Positions 26,077 to 35,130 of a stretch of 64,000 bases of DNA are shown here, piece by piece. Under the pieces are notes generated by a model, which was not told where the DNA came from, did not search any database, and worked only from the letters and a program-made list of their open reading frames with translations. The stretch covers positions 1 through 64,000 of the forward strand of contig NZ_JAGOGJ010000005.1 in assembly GCF_017996735.1 (NCBI RefSeq), written 5' to 3'. This DNA comes from Niveispirillum sp. GTDB lineage: Bacteria > Pseudomonadota > Alphaproteobacteria > Azospirillales > Azospirillaceae. Within the stretch, counting starts at the first letter, position 1. Each line of letters begins with the position of its first letter. The position numbers and the translations under genes are program-made.

Positions 26077-28418
26077 CAGAAACGGATGGTCGCTTCCACA
26101 CCATAGGTGCGGGGCGCGCCGGGGGTGAAGAAGTCGAAGGCGAAGCTCTCGATATTCAGCCCGTAGCTGTAATAATACTTGTTGAACAGGTTCTTGCCCC
26201 AGAGGGCGATGGTGAAGTTATCGGCGTCATAGCGCAGCCGGGCGTCAACCAGCGTGTAGCCCTTCTGCCCGTCGCGGATCGGACCCATGGCCTGACGGTC
26301 GTTGAACGGGTCGAAATACTGGCGCGAGGCATACTGGATGTCGGCATTGAGGATCAGGTTGCCGTCCCCGATCTGGGCCAGCACCATTTCCGGGGACAGC
26401 GAGGCCGTCCATTCCGGGGCGAACGGGAAGGCGTTGCCGCCCAGCGCGATGCCGCGCGGATCGGTGGCCGCCGCATCGCCCGGCGCCAGGAACTGGCCGT
26501 TCTTGTAGCGGGTGTTCAGATAGCCCAGGGCGGCCTGCACCCGCACATCGTCGGACAGGAAGGCCGTGGCTTCCAGTTCGAACCCATACATGCGGCCATC
26601 CAGAGAGCGCAGGAACGCCACGCCGTTCTGGATCTCCTGCACCTGCTGGCCCTTATAGTCATTATAGAACAGGGCGGCGTTCACCTGCAGGGCGTTGTCC
26701 AGGAAGCGTCCCTTGTAGCCCGCCTCGAACGCGTCAACTTCTTCCGGCTTCACGAAATTGGGCACGGGCACGATGGACTGGCCGTTGAACGAACCGGAAC
26801 GGTAGCCACGGGAATAGCTGCCATAAACCATGCCCTGATCGCCGACATCCTGGCTCAGCACGATGCGGCCGGTGGGCTTGGTCACGCTTTCCTTGATCTC
26901 CGCCGGGGCCGGGGACAGAACCGGCAGGCCCGACAGGATGCGCGCGCCGGCCGAGGCATAGGTGTAGAGGAACGGGCGGCCGGTGCTGTCGCGCAGGAAG
27001 GAGCTGTAATCCGTCAGCCTCACCTGCTCATGCGTCAGGCGCCCGCCCAGCGTCAGCCGGGTCGTGTCGGTCAGGTCGATCACCGCCTCGGCATAAACGG
27101 CATAGGTTTCCTGGGCCTGGCTCAGTTCCTGATGCGCGTCGATGGCGGTGGGCGGCACCTGCGTGGGCGGGAAGAAATTGCCACCCGGATTGAACTGCCC
27201 CGGCCCGGCCAGCGCCGACAGGAAGCCGACATACTGGTAATTGTTGGAGACCTTGACCTTCTGCGAGCCGACATAGGCGCCACCGATCAGGCTGAACCCG
27301 TCCGCGTCATAGGTGGCGTGCAGGTCCTGGCCAACCGACCAGAAATTGGCGGCGTTGGGACGCCATTCGCCGATGGCGCTGGGCGAGCCGTCGAAATCGA
27401 ACGGCTGATGCAGGTCGCCGGTGTCATAGCCGGTGACCGACGAAATGGCGACGTCCCCGACATTCACGTCGGCCTTCAGGTTCAGGCCACGGGCGTTGGA
27501 CACGAACCGGCCCTGGTTGGTGGCCGCCGCCTCCCGCTTGCCGATGCCGGTCAGCACCCGGCCCGTGATATCGGCGCCGGTCGGGTTCAACTGCTTGATG
27601 ACGCCGGTGGAGCCGACCGGTTCATTATGGGACAGGTAACCGCGCAGGGTCAGGTCGATCGTGTCGTTCGGCTTGGCGCGGATGGACAGGCGACCGGCCA
27701 TGCTGTCGTCGCTGTCGAAATCCTTGGTTCCCACCAGACGGTTGGTGGCGCCGTACCGTTCCGTCACATTCTTGATATAGCCGTCGCGGTACAGGCGGGT
27801 GAAGGCGATGCGGGCACCCAGTTCATCCTCGACCAGCGTGGCCTCGGCCGCACCGGTCAGGGTGAAGCGGCCGTAATTGCCGATGCCGGCCGTCAGATAG
27901 CCCTTGTCCTCACCCAGTTCCGGCCGGCGGGTGATCAGGTTGATGGCGCCGCCCGTGGTGTTGCGGCCATAAAGCGTGCCCTGCGGGCCCTTCAGAACCT
28001 CGATGCGCTCCAGATCGTACAAAGCCGCGCCGTGGCTGGCGCGGAAGCCCTGATAGGCTTCGTCGAAATAGACGCCGATGGGCGACTGGGCATTGGGATT
28101 GAACTCGTTCGCCACGCCGACGCCCCGGATGGTGAAGTTCGGCTGGGTCTCGGAGAAGGGCGAGTTCACCCGCACGTTGGGCATCATGCCGGACAGGGCG
28201 GCCGCACTGGAGACACCCTTGGTTTCCAGGGCATCGGCGCTGAGTGCCGCGATGGAGACCGGAACGCTTTGCAGGTTCTCCGCCCGGCGGTTGGCCGTGA
28301 CGATGATCTCTTCCAACTGCAACGGCGCCGGATCGGCGGCCAGCGCCATCGGGACGGCCAGCATGGACGCCGACAGGGCCAGCGCGCTGGTGACGGTACC
28401 GGTGATATTCCTTCTCAT
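26076..28418 (-). CDS. TonB-dependent outer-membrane receptor inside the dioxygenase operon
   Basis: A 780-residue receptor. The start at 28418 follows GAAGGAAGGAAC and opens the signal peptide SALALSASMLAVPMALA; the frame extends to 28508 without a better site. TonB box EEIIVTANRR at about 36-45, plug motif IEVLKGPQGTLYGRNTTGGAINLI, and end TIRF. It overlaps the ferredoxin reductase start by one base and is preceded by the CoA ligase gene across a repeat element, all on one strand, so it appears to be an integral member of the aromatic dioxygenase operon and thus the likely importer of its substrate. Confidence 0.9.
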   Translation of the reverse strand: MRRNITGTVTSALALSASMLAVPMALAADPAPLQLEEIIVTANRRAENLQSVPVSIAALSADALETKGVSSAAALSGMMPNVRVNSPFSETQPNFTIRGVGVANEFNPNAQSPIGVYFDEAYQGFRASHGAALYDLERIEVLKGPQGTLYGRNTTGGAINLITRRPELGEDKGYLTAGIGNYGRFTLTGAAEATLVEDELGARIAFTRLYRDGYIKNVTERYGATNRLVGTKDFDSDDSMAGRLSIRAKPNDTIDLTLRGYLSHNEPVGSTGVIKQLNPTGADITGRVLTGIGKREAAATNQGRFVSNARGLNLKADVNVGDVAISSVTGYDTGDLHQPFDFDGSPSAIGEWRPNAANFWSVGQDLHATYDADGFSLIGGAYVGSQKVKVSNNYQYVGFLSALAGPGQFNPGGNFFPPTQVPPTAIDAHQELSQAQETYAVYAEAVIDLTDTTRLTLGGRLTHEQVRLTDYSSFLRDSTGRPFLYTYASAGARILSGLPVLSPAPAEIKESVTKPTGRIVLSQDVGDQGMVYGSYSRGYRSGSFNGQSIVPVPNFVKPEEVDAFEAGYKGRFLDNALQVNAALFYNDYKGQQVQEIQNGVAFLRSLDGRMYGFELEATAFLSDDVRVQAALGYLNTRYKNGQFLAPGDAAATDPRGIALGGNAFPFAPEWTASLSPEMVLAQIGDGNLILNADIQYASRQYFDPFNDRQAMGPIRDGQKGYTLVDARLRYDADNFTIALWGKNLFNKYYYSYGLNIESFAFDFFTPGAPRTYGVEATIRF

Positions 28419-28514
28419 GGCGTTCCTTCCTTCGACCTTGTTCTGGTTATGGTTGGTCATCCGGCAACCCCCCGGCTGCCGGTTTGCTTCCTGTTTGCGC
28501 GTGGGCATGTTTGA

Positions 28515-28690
28515 CCCTCACCCTCCCAAGCCCTGCCGGGCCTGGGCCCCTCCCTCTCCCACTTTCGTGGGCGAGGGGCGTAATGTTCGCCCCTCGCAGG
28601 AATTCGCCCCACCCCGCAAGAGTTCGCCCCTCTCCCGCATGCGGGAGAGGGAGGGGCCCACCCGCTGTGAAGCGGGTGGGAGGGTGAGGG
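28515..28690. repeat. CCCTCACCCTCCC intergenic palindromic repeat, copy 2
   Basis: Same element as at 23474: begins CCCTCACCCTCCC, ends GGGAGGGTGAGGG, with internal CCCTCTCCCGCATGCGGGAG. It lies within the dioxygenase operon between the CoA ligase gene and the TonB receptor gene and might cause partial termination or protect the upstream mRNA. Confidence 0.85.
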
Positions 28691-28703
28691 TCGGCTCCAT
28701 CGG

Positions 28704-30248
28704 TCAGTGCCCCCCTCCCGCCGCCGCCGTCAGTGCCTTACGCACGATCTTCCCCGTGGCGTTGCGAGGGAAATCGTCCAGCAGCAGATAGCGGGACGGG
28801 CATTTGAAACGCGCCAGCCGTGCGGTGGCATGGGCACGCGCCGCCGCCTCGTCGAAATGGTGGCCGGGGCGGGTGACGATCGCCGCCCCCACCACCTCTC
28901 CCCATTTCGCATCGGGGATGCCGAACACGGCGCATTCGCGCACCGATGGCAGTTCGGCCAGCACACGCTCCACCTCCTGCGGGAAGACATTCTCCCCGCC
29001 GGAAATGATCATCTCTTTGATGCGGTCGACGATGTAGAGATAGCCATCCGCGTCCAGGCGGCCGGCGTCGCCCGTGCGGAACCAGCCATCCGGCGTCCAG
29101 GCTCCGCGCGTCTTTTCCGGATTGCGCCAATAGCCCAGGAACAGGTTGGGGCCGGAGATCTGCACCTCGCCCACCTCGTCCGCCGCCGCGATGGACCCGT
29201 CGGGCCGGGCGATGCGCACCGACACGCCCATGATGGGCCGCCCCGCCGACCGCAGCAGTTCGCCGCGTCCCGCCAGGGCCGAAAGATGGTCGGACGGGTT
29301 CAGGGTCGTGGCGATGCCGGCCGTTTCCGTCAGGCCGTATCCCTGCACAAATTCGCACCCGAACAGCGCCAGCGCCTCGCGCAGCATGCCTTCCGGAATG
29401 GGCGACGCGCCATAGCAGATGCGCCGCACGCCCTCGACCCGCGTCACACCGCGCGCCGTGGCCTCCAGCAGCAATTGGCCGATCATGGCGGGCACCAGCA
29501 TGGTCCCGGCCACGCGCCCCTCGACCAGCAGGTCGAACACCTCCGCCACATTGAAGCGCGGCGGCAGTTCCACACGCGCCCCGGCCAGCAGCGCCGCCAT
29601 CGAGGTGATGGTGGCCGCGATATGGAACAGCGGCGTGACGATCAGCACCCCGTCACCCGGCCGGTAGGGCTGGGTATGGAAGAACTGTTCCAGCTGCGCG
29701 TCCCACGCCCCGTGGGAAATCAGGATGCCGCTGGGGCGGCCCGTCGTGCCGCTGGTATACATCTGGAACAGCGGATGGCCGGGGTCCCAGCCCAGGTCGG
29801 GCGCCGGCACCCCTGCCGACGCCGCCAGCCAGTCTTCCAGGCCGACCCAGCCGTCACGCGGCCCGTCCAGGCAGATGCGCGGGCACGACACCGCGCCGGG
29901 CACGGCGTCGAAGATATCGGCGCCGGCAGCATCGGCCAGCACCAGGGCCGGTTCGGCGTCGGCCGCGATCTCCGCGATCTCCCGCGCGGCCAGCCGCGTG
30001 TTCAGCGGCGTCCACACCACGCCCGACGCGGCGGCGGCCAGGAAACCTAGCAGCCCCTCCCGGCGGTTGGCCGACAGAACCACCACGCGGTCCCCCGGCT
30101 TCAGCCCTGCCGCCACGAACGCCCCCGCCAGCCGGCCGACCAGTTGGCCGGCGGCCCGGAAATCCAGCGCGCCCCCCGCATCGGTCAGGGCCACCGCGTC
30201 CGGATGGCAGCGGGCGAACCAGTCAAGGCGGCGATGGATGGGGATCAT
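28704..30248 (-). CDS. AMP-forming acyl-CoA ligase
   Basis: A 514-residue adenylate-forming CoA ligase. The ATP-binding loop reads YTSGTTGRPSGIL, followed by GYGLTETAG, the hinge GWFRTGDAGRLDADGYLYIVDR and the catalytic C-terminal Lys in ATGKIVRKAL. The ATG at 30248 overlaps the ferredoxin stop (ATGA); an upstream open frame to 30380 lies inside the ferredoxin gene and is not used. In the operon it would activate the acid released by the C-C hydrolase or the side chain of the substrate, before thiolysis by the thiolase at 23660. Exact acid unknown. Confidence 0.9.
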   Translation of the reverse strand: MIPIHRRLDWFARCHPDAVALTDAGGALDFRAAGQLVGRLAGAFVAAGLKPGDRVVVLSANRREGLLGFLAAAASGVVWTPLNTRLAAREIAEIAADAEPALVLADAAGADIFDAVPGAVSCPRICLDGPRDGWVGLEDWLAASAGVPAPDLGWDPGHPLFQMYTSGTTGRPSGILISHGAWDAQLEQFFHTQPYRPGDGVLIVTPLFHIAATITSMAALLAGARVELPPRFNVAEVFDLLVEGRVAGTMLVPAMIGQLLLEATARGVTRVEGVRRICYGASPIPEGMLREALALFGCEFVQGYGLTETAGIATTLNPSDHLSALAGRGELLRSAGRPIMGVSVRIARPDGSIAAADEVGEVQISGPNLFLGYWRNPEKTRGAWTPDGWFRTGDAGRLDADGYLYIVDRIKEMIISGGENVFPQEVERVLAELPSVRECAVFGIPDAKWGEVVGAAIVTRPGHHFDEAAARAHATARLARFKCPSRYLLLDDFPRNATGKIVRKALTAAAGGGH

Positions 30249-30571
30249 GCCGCGGCCCCCAGATCGACGAACAGCTCCCCGTTCTCCACCCGCACCGGGA
30301 AGGTGCGGATGTCGACGCGGGCCGGCGCCGTCAGCGCCTTGCCCGTGCGCACACAGAATTTCGCCATGTGCCACGGGCACTCGATCGTGTGGCCTTCCAA
30401 CCAGCCCTCGGCCAGCGACGCCTTGTCATGGCTGCACCAGTCGTCGGTGGCATAGAAGGCGCCATCGACATTGTAGATGGTGACCGGCGGTTCGGAGCAG
30501 ACACGCCGCAGCTCGCCCGGCGGCAGCGTATCGGCGGAACCACCGGAAACCAGACGGGACGGTTCAGCCAT
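30245..30571 (-). CDS. Rieske-type [2Fe-2S] ferredoxin of a ring-hydroxylating dioxygenase
   Basis: A 108-residue Rieske ferredoxin. The cluster ligands are clear: Cys46 and His48 in DDWCSHDKASL and Cys65 and His68 in IECPWHMAKF, with the usual 16-residue separation. It carries electrons from the flavoprotein reductase (24853) to the oxygenase. It overlaps the hydrolase gene upstream by 8 bases and the ligase gene downstream by 4, so all are translated together. Length and motifs match BphA3-type ferredoxins; a nitrite-reductase small subunit is excluded by context and size. Confidence 0.92.
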   Translation of the reverse strand: MAEPSRLVSGGSADTLPPGELRRVCSEPPVTIYNVDGAFYATDDWCSHDKASLAEGWLEGHTIECPWHMAKFCVRTGKALTAPARVDIRTFPVRVENGELFVDLGAAA

Positions 30572-31406
30572 GAAGGAACTCCGTCACCAGGGCATTGAAC
30601 TCGTCGGCCTTTTCCCACTGCGCCCAGTGGCCGCATTTGGGGAAGACGTGCAGACGCGCCTCCGGGATCTGCTTCAAAAGGATGAAGGCGCTGTCCAGCG
30701 GCATCACCCGGTCGTCGCGGCCCCAGACGATCAGCGTCTGGTGCGGCAGCAGGTCCAGGCGTTCGCGCCAGACCTCGTCAGGCTGCGGCGGGCGACCGTT
30801 GCGCACGGCGATGGGCGGACAGGCCACAACTTCCGGCCGGGTCGCGGCCCGCAGCCGGTCGGCCACCAGCGCCTCGATATCGATGGTCTGGTCATAGATC
30901 ATTTCGCGGATGAAGGCCGTCATCCGTTCCGGCGACGGGCCGGGCGGCAGATAGAAACCGGCCAGCATCTTCAGGCCCGTGGTCGGCATGATGGTGGTGA
31001 CGGGATAACCGCCGCCCGACCCCATCAGCACCATCTTGCCCACCTTCTCCGGCCGGCGCAGGGCCAGCATCATGGAGGTGCCGCCACCCAGCGAGTTGCC
31101 GACCATGTGCGCCTTTTCGATGCCCAGCGCATCCAGGAACTTGCCGACATGCAGGCCGTAGAATTCGAAGAACTTGTCGGGAATATGCTGCTTGTCGGAC
31201 TGGCCGAAGCCCGGCAGGTCGATGGTCAGCACCCGGAAATGCCGGGCCAGCACCTGGATATTGCGCGACCAGTTGGACAGGCCCGAGGCGCCGGGGCCGG
31301 CACCGTGGATCAGGACGATGGGAAAGCCTTCGCCCGCTTCGTGATAGAAGGTGCGGATGCCGTCGACAGTGACGAAACGGCCCGTGCCGATGGGGGAGTC
31401 GGTCAT
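30564..31406 (-). CDS. Meta-cleavage product C-C hydrolase (alpha/beta hydrolase)
   Basis: A 280-residue hydrolase of the BphD/MhpC/TodF group, which splits 2-hydroxy-6-oxo-dienoates made by extradiol ring cleavage into 2-hydroxypentadienoate and an acid. Features: oxyanion loop LIHGAGPGASGLSNWSRNI, nucleophile Ser105 in VGNSLGGGTSMMLALRRPE, Asp in VWGRDDRVMP and His in FPKCGHWAQWE. The start at 31406 was chosen from the alignment of the fold; reading up to 31508 would run into the dioxygenase gene. It follows the extradiol dioxygenase gene directly, in pathway order. Confidence 0.9.
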   Translation of the reverse strand: MTDSPIGTGRFVTVDGIRTFYHEAGEGFPIVLIHGAGPGASGLSNWSRNIQVLARHFRVLTIDLPGFGQSDKQHIPDKFFEFYGLHVGKFLDALGIEKAHMVGNSLGGGTSMMLALRRPEKVGKMVLMGSGGGYPVTTIMPTTGLKMLAGFYLPPGPSPERMTAFIREMIYDQTIDIEALVADRLRAATRPEVVACPPIAVRNGRPPQPDEVWRERLDLLPHQTLIVWGRDDRVMPLDSAFILLKQIPEARLHVFPKCGHWAQWEKADEFNALVTEFLHG

Positions 31407-31428
31407 TTCTTTTGAACCTTTCTGACGG

Positions 31429-32325
31429 TCAGATGCGGGCGCGGTGATGGCCCCAGACGCTGATCGCGGCATGGGTGCCGACGGACCAGTCCGGGCCGCC
31501 CACGGCAATGCCCTCGCACCCGTATTCGACCTCGAAGCCGGACGGCGTGCGAACGTAGAAGGACAGCATGCGGTCGTTGGAATGGCGGCCCAGGGTCGCC
31601 GTGATCTCCGTCCCCGCCTTCATGAACCGGTCGATGGCCAGGCCCACATCGTCGATACCGGGCACTTCCAGCATGACATGGTGGATACGCTTGCCGCCGG
31701 GCATCGCGGGCGCGATGGCGATGGAATGGTGACGGTCGTTGCAATGCAGGAAGGTCAGCGGAATGACGATGCCGGGCGCCGCCTCGAACAGGATGCGGTC
31801 GGACAGGCGCATGCCCAGGACGCTGGTATAGAAGGCCGTGCTGGCCGCCACGTCGGACGTGTTGACGATGATGTGGCCCAGCCCCTGGTCACCCGTGACA
31901 AAGCCCGTCAGGGGCTGCGGCGACCGGAAAGGCACCTCCGGCACCAGCCGGGGGCCGTAATAAAGCTCGATGGCCAGCCCGTCGGGATCGACGCAGCGGG
32001 CCAGTTCCATGACACCGCGCGTCGCGGCCAGGGCCGCGTCACGCTCGATGGTGATGCCGGCATCCTGGATGCGCCGCACAACAGCGTCGAAATGTTCCGC
32101 ACTGCCGCATTCAAAACCGGCATAGAGGAAATCGTCGGTCGGATCGTCATGCAATGCGAAACGCCAGGCATGCTCGTCGATCCGGTAGCGGGTGGAGCCG
32201 TCAGGGCCGGCAGCGGCCGACATCAGTCCCAGAAGCGCGGCATGGTCGGTCCAGGCCGCCTGGGAGGCCACGCCGAAACCCAGATAGCCGAGCGCGCCCA
32301 CGGCATTGTCGTGTTGATGGATCAT
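31429..32325 (-). CDS. Type I extradiol ring-cleavage dioxygenase (BphC-like)
   Basis: A 298-residue two-domain VOC protein. Metal ligands of the C-terminal domain are present: His151 in GLGHIIVNT, His216 in IHHVMLEV and Glu267 in GFEVEYG, with the active-site His in CNDRHHSIA (about 200). This is the pattern of 2,3-dihydroxybiphenyl 1,2-dioxygenase and relatives that open a catechol next to the hydroxyls with Fe(II) and oxygen. It follows the cis-diol dehydrogenase with an ATGA-type overlap (stop of that gene at 32322-32324). It thus uses the catechol made by the dehydrogenase. Confidence 0.92.
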   Translation of the reverse strand: MIHQHDNAVGALGYLGFGVASQAAWTDHAALLGLMSAAAGPDGSTRYRIDEHAWRFALHDDPTDDFLYAGFECGSAEHFDAVVRRIQDAGITIERDAALAATRGVMELARCVDPDGLAIELYYGPRLVPEVPFRSPQPLTGFVTGDQGLGHIIVNTSDVAASTAFYTSVLGMRLSDRILFEAAPGIVIPLTFLHCNDRHHSIAIAPAMPGGKRIHHVMLEVPGIDDVGLAIDRFMKAGTEITATLGRHSNDRMLSFYVRTPSGFEVEYGCEGIAVGGPDWSVGTHAAISVWGHHRARI

Positions 32326-33137
32326 TGCGCAATCTCCTGCCCGTTGGGGCTCATGAACCCCCGGATGGAAAGGCCGCCGTCATAGTTCAGGACCATGCCG
32401 GTGGCCGGCACGTTCTCGGCACGGGCGGCCAGGAAGACATAGGCCGGCACGTATTCCTCGACCGTGGGGATGAAACCCAGCGGCACGATGCGGTCGGCGA
32501 CGGTTTCGAACCCGATTGATCTGATATCCCGATCGTTCAAGCCCAGGCTGGCGGGGCCGGTCAGTCCAGTCAAAATCCCGCCCGGTGCCACGGCATTGAC
32601 GCGAATATTCGGCGCCAGCTCATAGGCAAGTTGCCGGACCAATCCCACACCCGCATGTTTTGACGCCGTATAAAGAACACCGCCGCCATTGGGCAGATGA
32701 GCGGCATTGGACAGGGTAAAGATCATGCTGCCCCCGCTTTGCCGCAACGCGGCAGCGGATGCCCGTGCCCCGTGCAGATAGCCCAGGACATTCACGCCGA
32801 ACAACTCATCAAAGCCGGCGGTCAGTTCGGCACCGCACAAGGACACAAGCGGTCGGTTGAAGTCCCACAGGCCGGCATTGCCAATAAAGCAATCAAGCGT
32901 GCCGAAACGCTCCAGCGTCAGGGCGACGGCACGGTCATTGACCTCGGCCTCGCGCACATCGCCCTGGATGACCGCGACCTTGTCGCCGAATGCCTGCTCC
33001 AGCGCCGCCAGGCCCGCCGCTGACCGGTCCAGCACGGCGCACCGCGCGCCTTCGCCGATGAAGCGTTCTACGATGGCGCGGCCCAGGCCACCGGCACCGC
33101 CGGTGACCAGGGCGACCTGCCCTTGCAAACGTCCCAT
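32322..33137 (-). CDS. cis-Dihydrodiol dehydrogenase (BphB-like SDR)
   Basis: A 271-residue short-chain dehydrogenase. NAD-binding TGGAGGLG is at 12-19, and Ser143, Tyr156 and Lys160 form the active site in SNAAHLPNGGGVLYTASK. The long segment PNGGGVLYTASKHAGVGLVRQLAYELAP is the signature of dihydrodiol dehydrogenases of biphenyl, toluene and phenylpropionate pathways, and distinguishes it from the three SDRs at 38-41 kb. It rearomatises the cis-diol made by the dioxygenase into a catechol and yields NADH. Placed between the oxygenase and extradiol genes, in pathway order. Confidence 0.92.
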   Translation of the reverse strand: MGRLQGQVALVTGGAGGLGRAIVERFIGEGARCAVLDRSAAGLAALEQAFGDKVAVIQGDVREAEVNDRAVALTLERFGTLDCFIGNAGLWDFNRPLVSLCGAELTAGFDELFGVNVLGYLHGARASAAALRQSGGSMIFTLSNAAHLPNGGGVLYTASKHAGVGLVRQLAYELAPNIRVNAVAPGGILTGLTGPASLGLNDRDIRSIGFETVADRIVPLGFIPTVEEYVPAYVFLAARAENVPATGMVLNYDGGLSIRGFMSPNGQEIAQ

Positions 33138-33180
33138 GATGGTTCATCCCTGTTGGGGAAGCGCCCGTGGCGCCCGCGCG

Positions 33181-33699
33181 TCAGAAAAAGATGCTGAGAC
33201 TGCTGGTCAGCAGCGTGGCCTGATCCAGAAGCACGGTGCGCCGCGCGATGCGGAAGCCGCCGTCGCGGACCCGCAGCACATCCTGCCGCTCGCCCGCGAA
33301 GATCTCCGTCTGGCGTTCCAGACGGTTGCGATAGACCAGAAAGGCCGATTTCACGGCCAGTTCGCCCGGCACGGCCCCATCGGCGATGCGGACATTGCTG
33401 ATCAGGTGGCGGGTGCGTGACGGCGGGTCTTCGGCCCAGTTGCTGCCGCAGGCCAGCTTGCGCTGCCGGACGGCCATGCTTTCCTTGTCCTCGTCGTAAT
33501 AGGCCGACTGCCGGTCATCGGAAAATTCCAGGTGCATTTCCCGCCGGCCACGGTTGAAGCGCATCGGCATGAAGTAGCGGATGTCATCTTCCAGCAGGGC
33601 GAACCACTCGTCATAGCGACGGTCGTCCAGCAGTTCAGCCTCGGCGTAATAGAACTGCTCGACCTGATACTGGCGCAGGATCGGATCACTCGGCAGCAT
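33181..33699 (-). CDS. Ring-hydroxylating dioxygenase, beta subunit
   Basis: A 172-residue SnoaL-like small subunit of a Rieske non-heme iron oxygenase. Typical pieces are QVEQFYYAEAELLDDRRYDEW, RTRHLISNVRI, FLVYRNRLERQTEIFAGERQDVLR and the ending SLSIFF. It has no cofactor ligands of its own and assembles with the alpha subunit as a hexamer in known relatives. Its start lies 14 bases inside the alpha gene, so translation is coupled. Confidence 0.93.
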   Translation of the reverse strand: MLPSDPILRQYQVEQFYYAEAELLDDRRYDEWFALLEDDIRYFMPMRFNRGRREMHLEFSDDRQSAYYDEDKESMAVRQRKLACGSNWAEDPPSRTRHLISNVRIADGAVPGELAVKSAFLVYRNRLERQTEIFAGERQDVLRVRDGGFRIARRTVLLDQATLLTSSLSIFF

Positions 33700-35047
33700 G
33701 GCAGGTCTCCCCGGTGCAGGTACCTTCGTTCTGCGGAATCACCGGGTCCGTGGGATGCGTCAGCAGCTTCTGCCAGTGGGCATAGAAGCCGCGCGCCGCC
33801 TCCTCCGAATAGACCCAGCCCACCGTGCCGGGGAATTGCGGGTCGTCGGTGCGCGCCCGGCCCTGACCCATGCCGATATGGAACCACGTATCCTGGGCGG
33901 AGGAGCCTTTCAGCACGCGCTGGATTTCCACCCAGTTCTCGCCATCCTCCTGCTCGAAAATGCCGGCGGCGCTGAAGGAACGCAGGCCGCCCACGCGATA
34001 GGCTTCCTTCACCTCGTCCGAGGCGTCGGCTTCCACCAGCGTCCAGGCCCAGACCTCGATCTCGTTCGGCCCCTTGGGGTGCCAGACACGAACGGTATTG
34101 GCCGTGGGCAGGAAGGAGAAGTTGGGGAAAACCGTCATGTGCTGGGCATGCATATACTCGCCGCGCACGAAGCCCAGCCGTTCCACGGCCTGCTCCTTGC
34201 CTTCCTCCGACATATAGCGCGCGACCTCCGGCCCCACGAAGGAACCCAGAAGCTGCCGCCGGCCGGCCCCCACAAAAAAGCCTGTCCCGTGCCCCCGGTC
34301 GGACCGGAACTGACGGCCCTCATGACCGAAATCGACCTGCTCCTCCTCCACGACGGGCTTCACCGACATGGAAACCGACAGGTGCGCCACGGGCGCGTGA
34401 TACATGTCCGAGGCGAACTGTTCGGCCGCGAATTTCCAGTTGCAGGGGATCACCCACTTGTGGATGCCGCCGATGGCCTGCGTGCCGGCCGCCGACCGGT
34501 CCAGCAGCACATCCAGATAGAAGGCGGCGTCACCCAGATACTCCAGGAAATCCGGGGCATCGGCGTCCCAGTTGCCGAAGATCAGGCCCTTGTAGCGGAC
34601 GATCCGGGGAACGGGACGCGCGCCCCATTCGGCCTTGTCCACCTTGCCATAGGCCTGTTCCTCCAGCGGCACGCCCACCAGTTCGCCCCCCAGGCCATAG
34701 ACCCAGCCATGATAGACGCAGGTGAAATTGCGAGCCTTGGAACCCATGTCCGACCGGCACAGGCGCATGCCGCGATGGCGGCACTGGTTCAGGAAGGCCT
34801 TGACCTCCCCGTCCTTCTGCCGGACCACGACAACCGGGTCCTCGCCCATATAGGTGGACAGGAAGTCACCCGGACCCGGTATCTGGGTTTCATGGGCAAG
34901 AAACAGCCAGCAGCGCTTGAAGATCGTTTCAAGTTCAAGGGCATAAATATCCGGGTCTGTATAGGCACGACCCTGGATTTTACCGGCATCTTCATCGAAT
35001 ACCCGCGCGACGAGGTCGCGCGTCGCCTCTGGGGTCTTCGCGCTCAT
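33686..35047 (-). CDS. Ring-hydroxylating dioxygenase, alpha subunit
   Basis: A 453-residue catalytic subunit. The N-terminal Rieske domain has Cys89 and His91 (NQCRHRGMRLC) and Cys110 and His113 (FTCVYHGWVYG). The mononuclear iron ligands are Asp214-region, His217 and His222 in FASDMYHAPVAHLS, and the third carboxylate in the FEQEDGENW segment. The set places it with the biphenyl / cumate / phenylpropionate class of dioxygenases. It adds both oxygen atoms of O2 to the ring to give a cis-dihydrodiol. It is the first gene of the operon, with GGGAGGAAAG before the ATG, and is divergent from an AraC regulator. The ring substrate cannot be read from sequence. Confidence 0.93.
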   Translation of the reverse strand: MSAKTPEATRDLVARVFDEDAGKIQGRAYTDPDIYALELETIFKRCWLFLAHETQIPGPGDFLSTYMGEDPVVVVRQKDGEVKAFLNQCRHRGMRLCRSDMGSKARNFTCVYHGWVYGLGGELVGVPLEEQAYGKVDKAEWGARPVPRIVRYKGLIFGNWDADAPDFLEYLGDAAFYLDVLLDRSAAGTQAIGGIHKWVIPCNWKFAAEQFASDMYHAPVAHLSVSMSVKPVVEEEQVDFGHEGRQFRSDRGHGTGFFVGAGRRQLLGSFVGPEVARYMSEEGKEQAVERLGFVRGEYMHAQHMTVFPNFSFLPTANTVRVWHPKGPNEIEVWAWTLVEADASDEVKEAYRVGGLRSFSAAGIFEQEDGENWVEIQRVLKGSSAQDTWFHIGMGQGRARTDDPQFPGTVGWVYSEEAARGFYAHWQKLLTHPTDPVIPQNEGTCTGETCHAAE

Positions 35048-35054
35048 CTTTCCT

Positions 35055-35121
35055 CCCGATCATTTCTCTTGCAGGTGTCTGGCTGGGTTCTAGAATGCCC
35101 CAAACAGCTTGATCGGGCATT
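35055..35121. promoter_or_regulatory. Divergent control region with nested inverted repeats
   Basis: The 83-base gap between the dioxygenase operon and the AraC gene holds two nested inverted repeats: CCCGATCA (35055-35062) with TGATCGGG (35110-35117), and AATGCCC (35094-35100) with GGGCATT (35115-35121). They could be half-sites of the AraC regulator or of the polymerase-contact region, but 7-8 bp arms may be chance. Confidence 0.35.
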
Positions 35122-35130
35122 GGTTCGGAC

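Noticed and set aside
29750..29762. GTATAC stretch resembling the GntR site inside the acyl-CoA ligase gene
   Set aside because: Lies within coding sequence far from a start, and flanking bases do not continue the palindrome.
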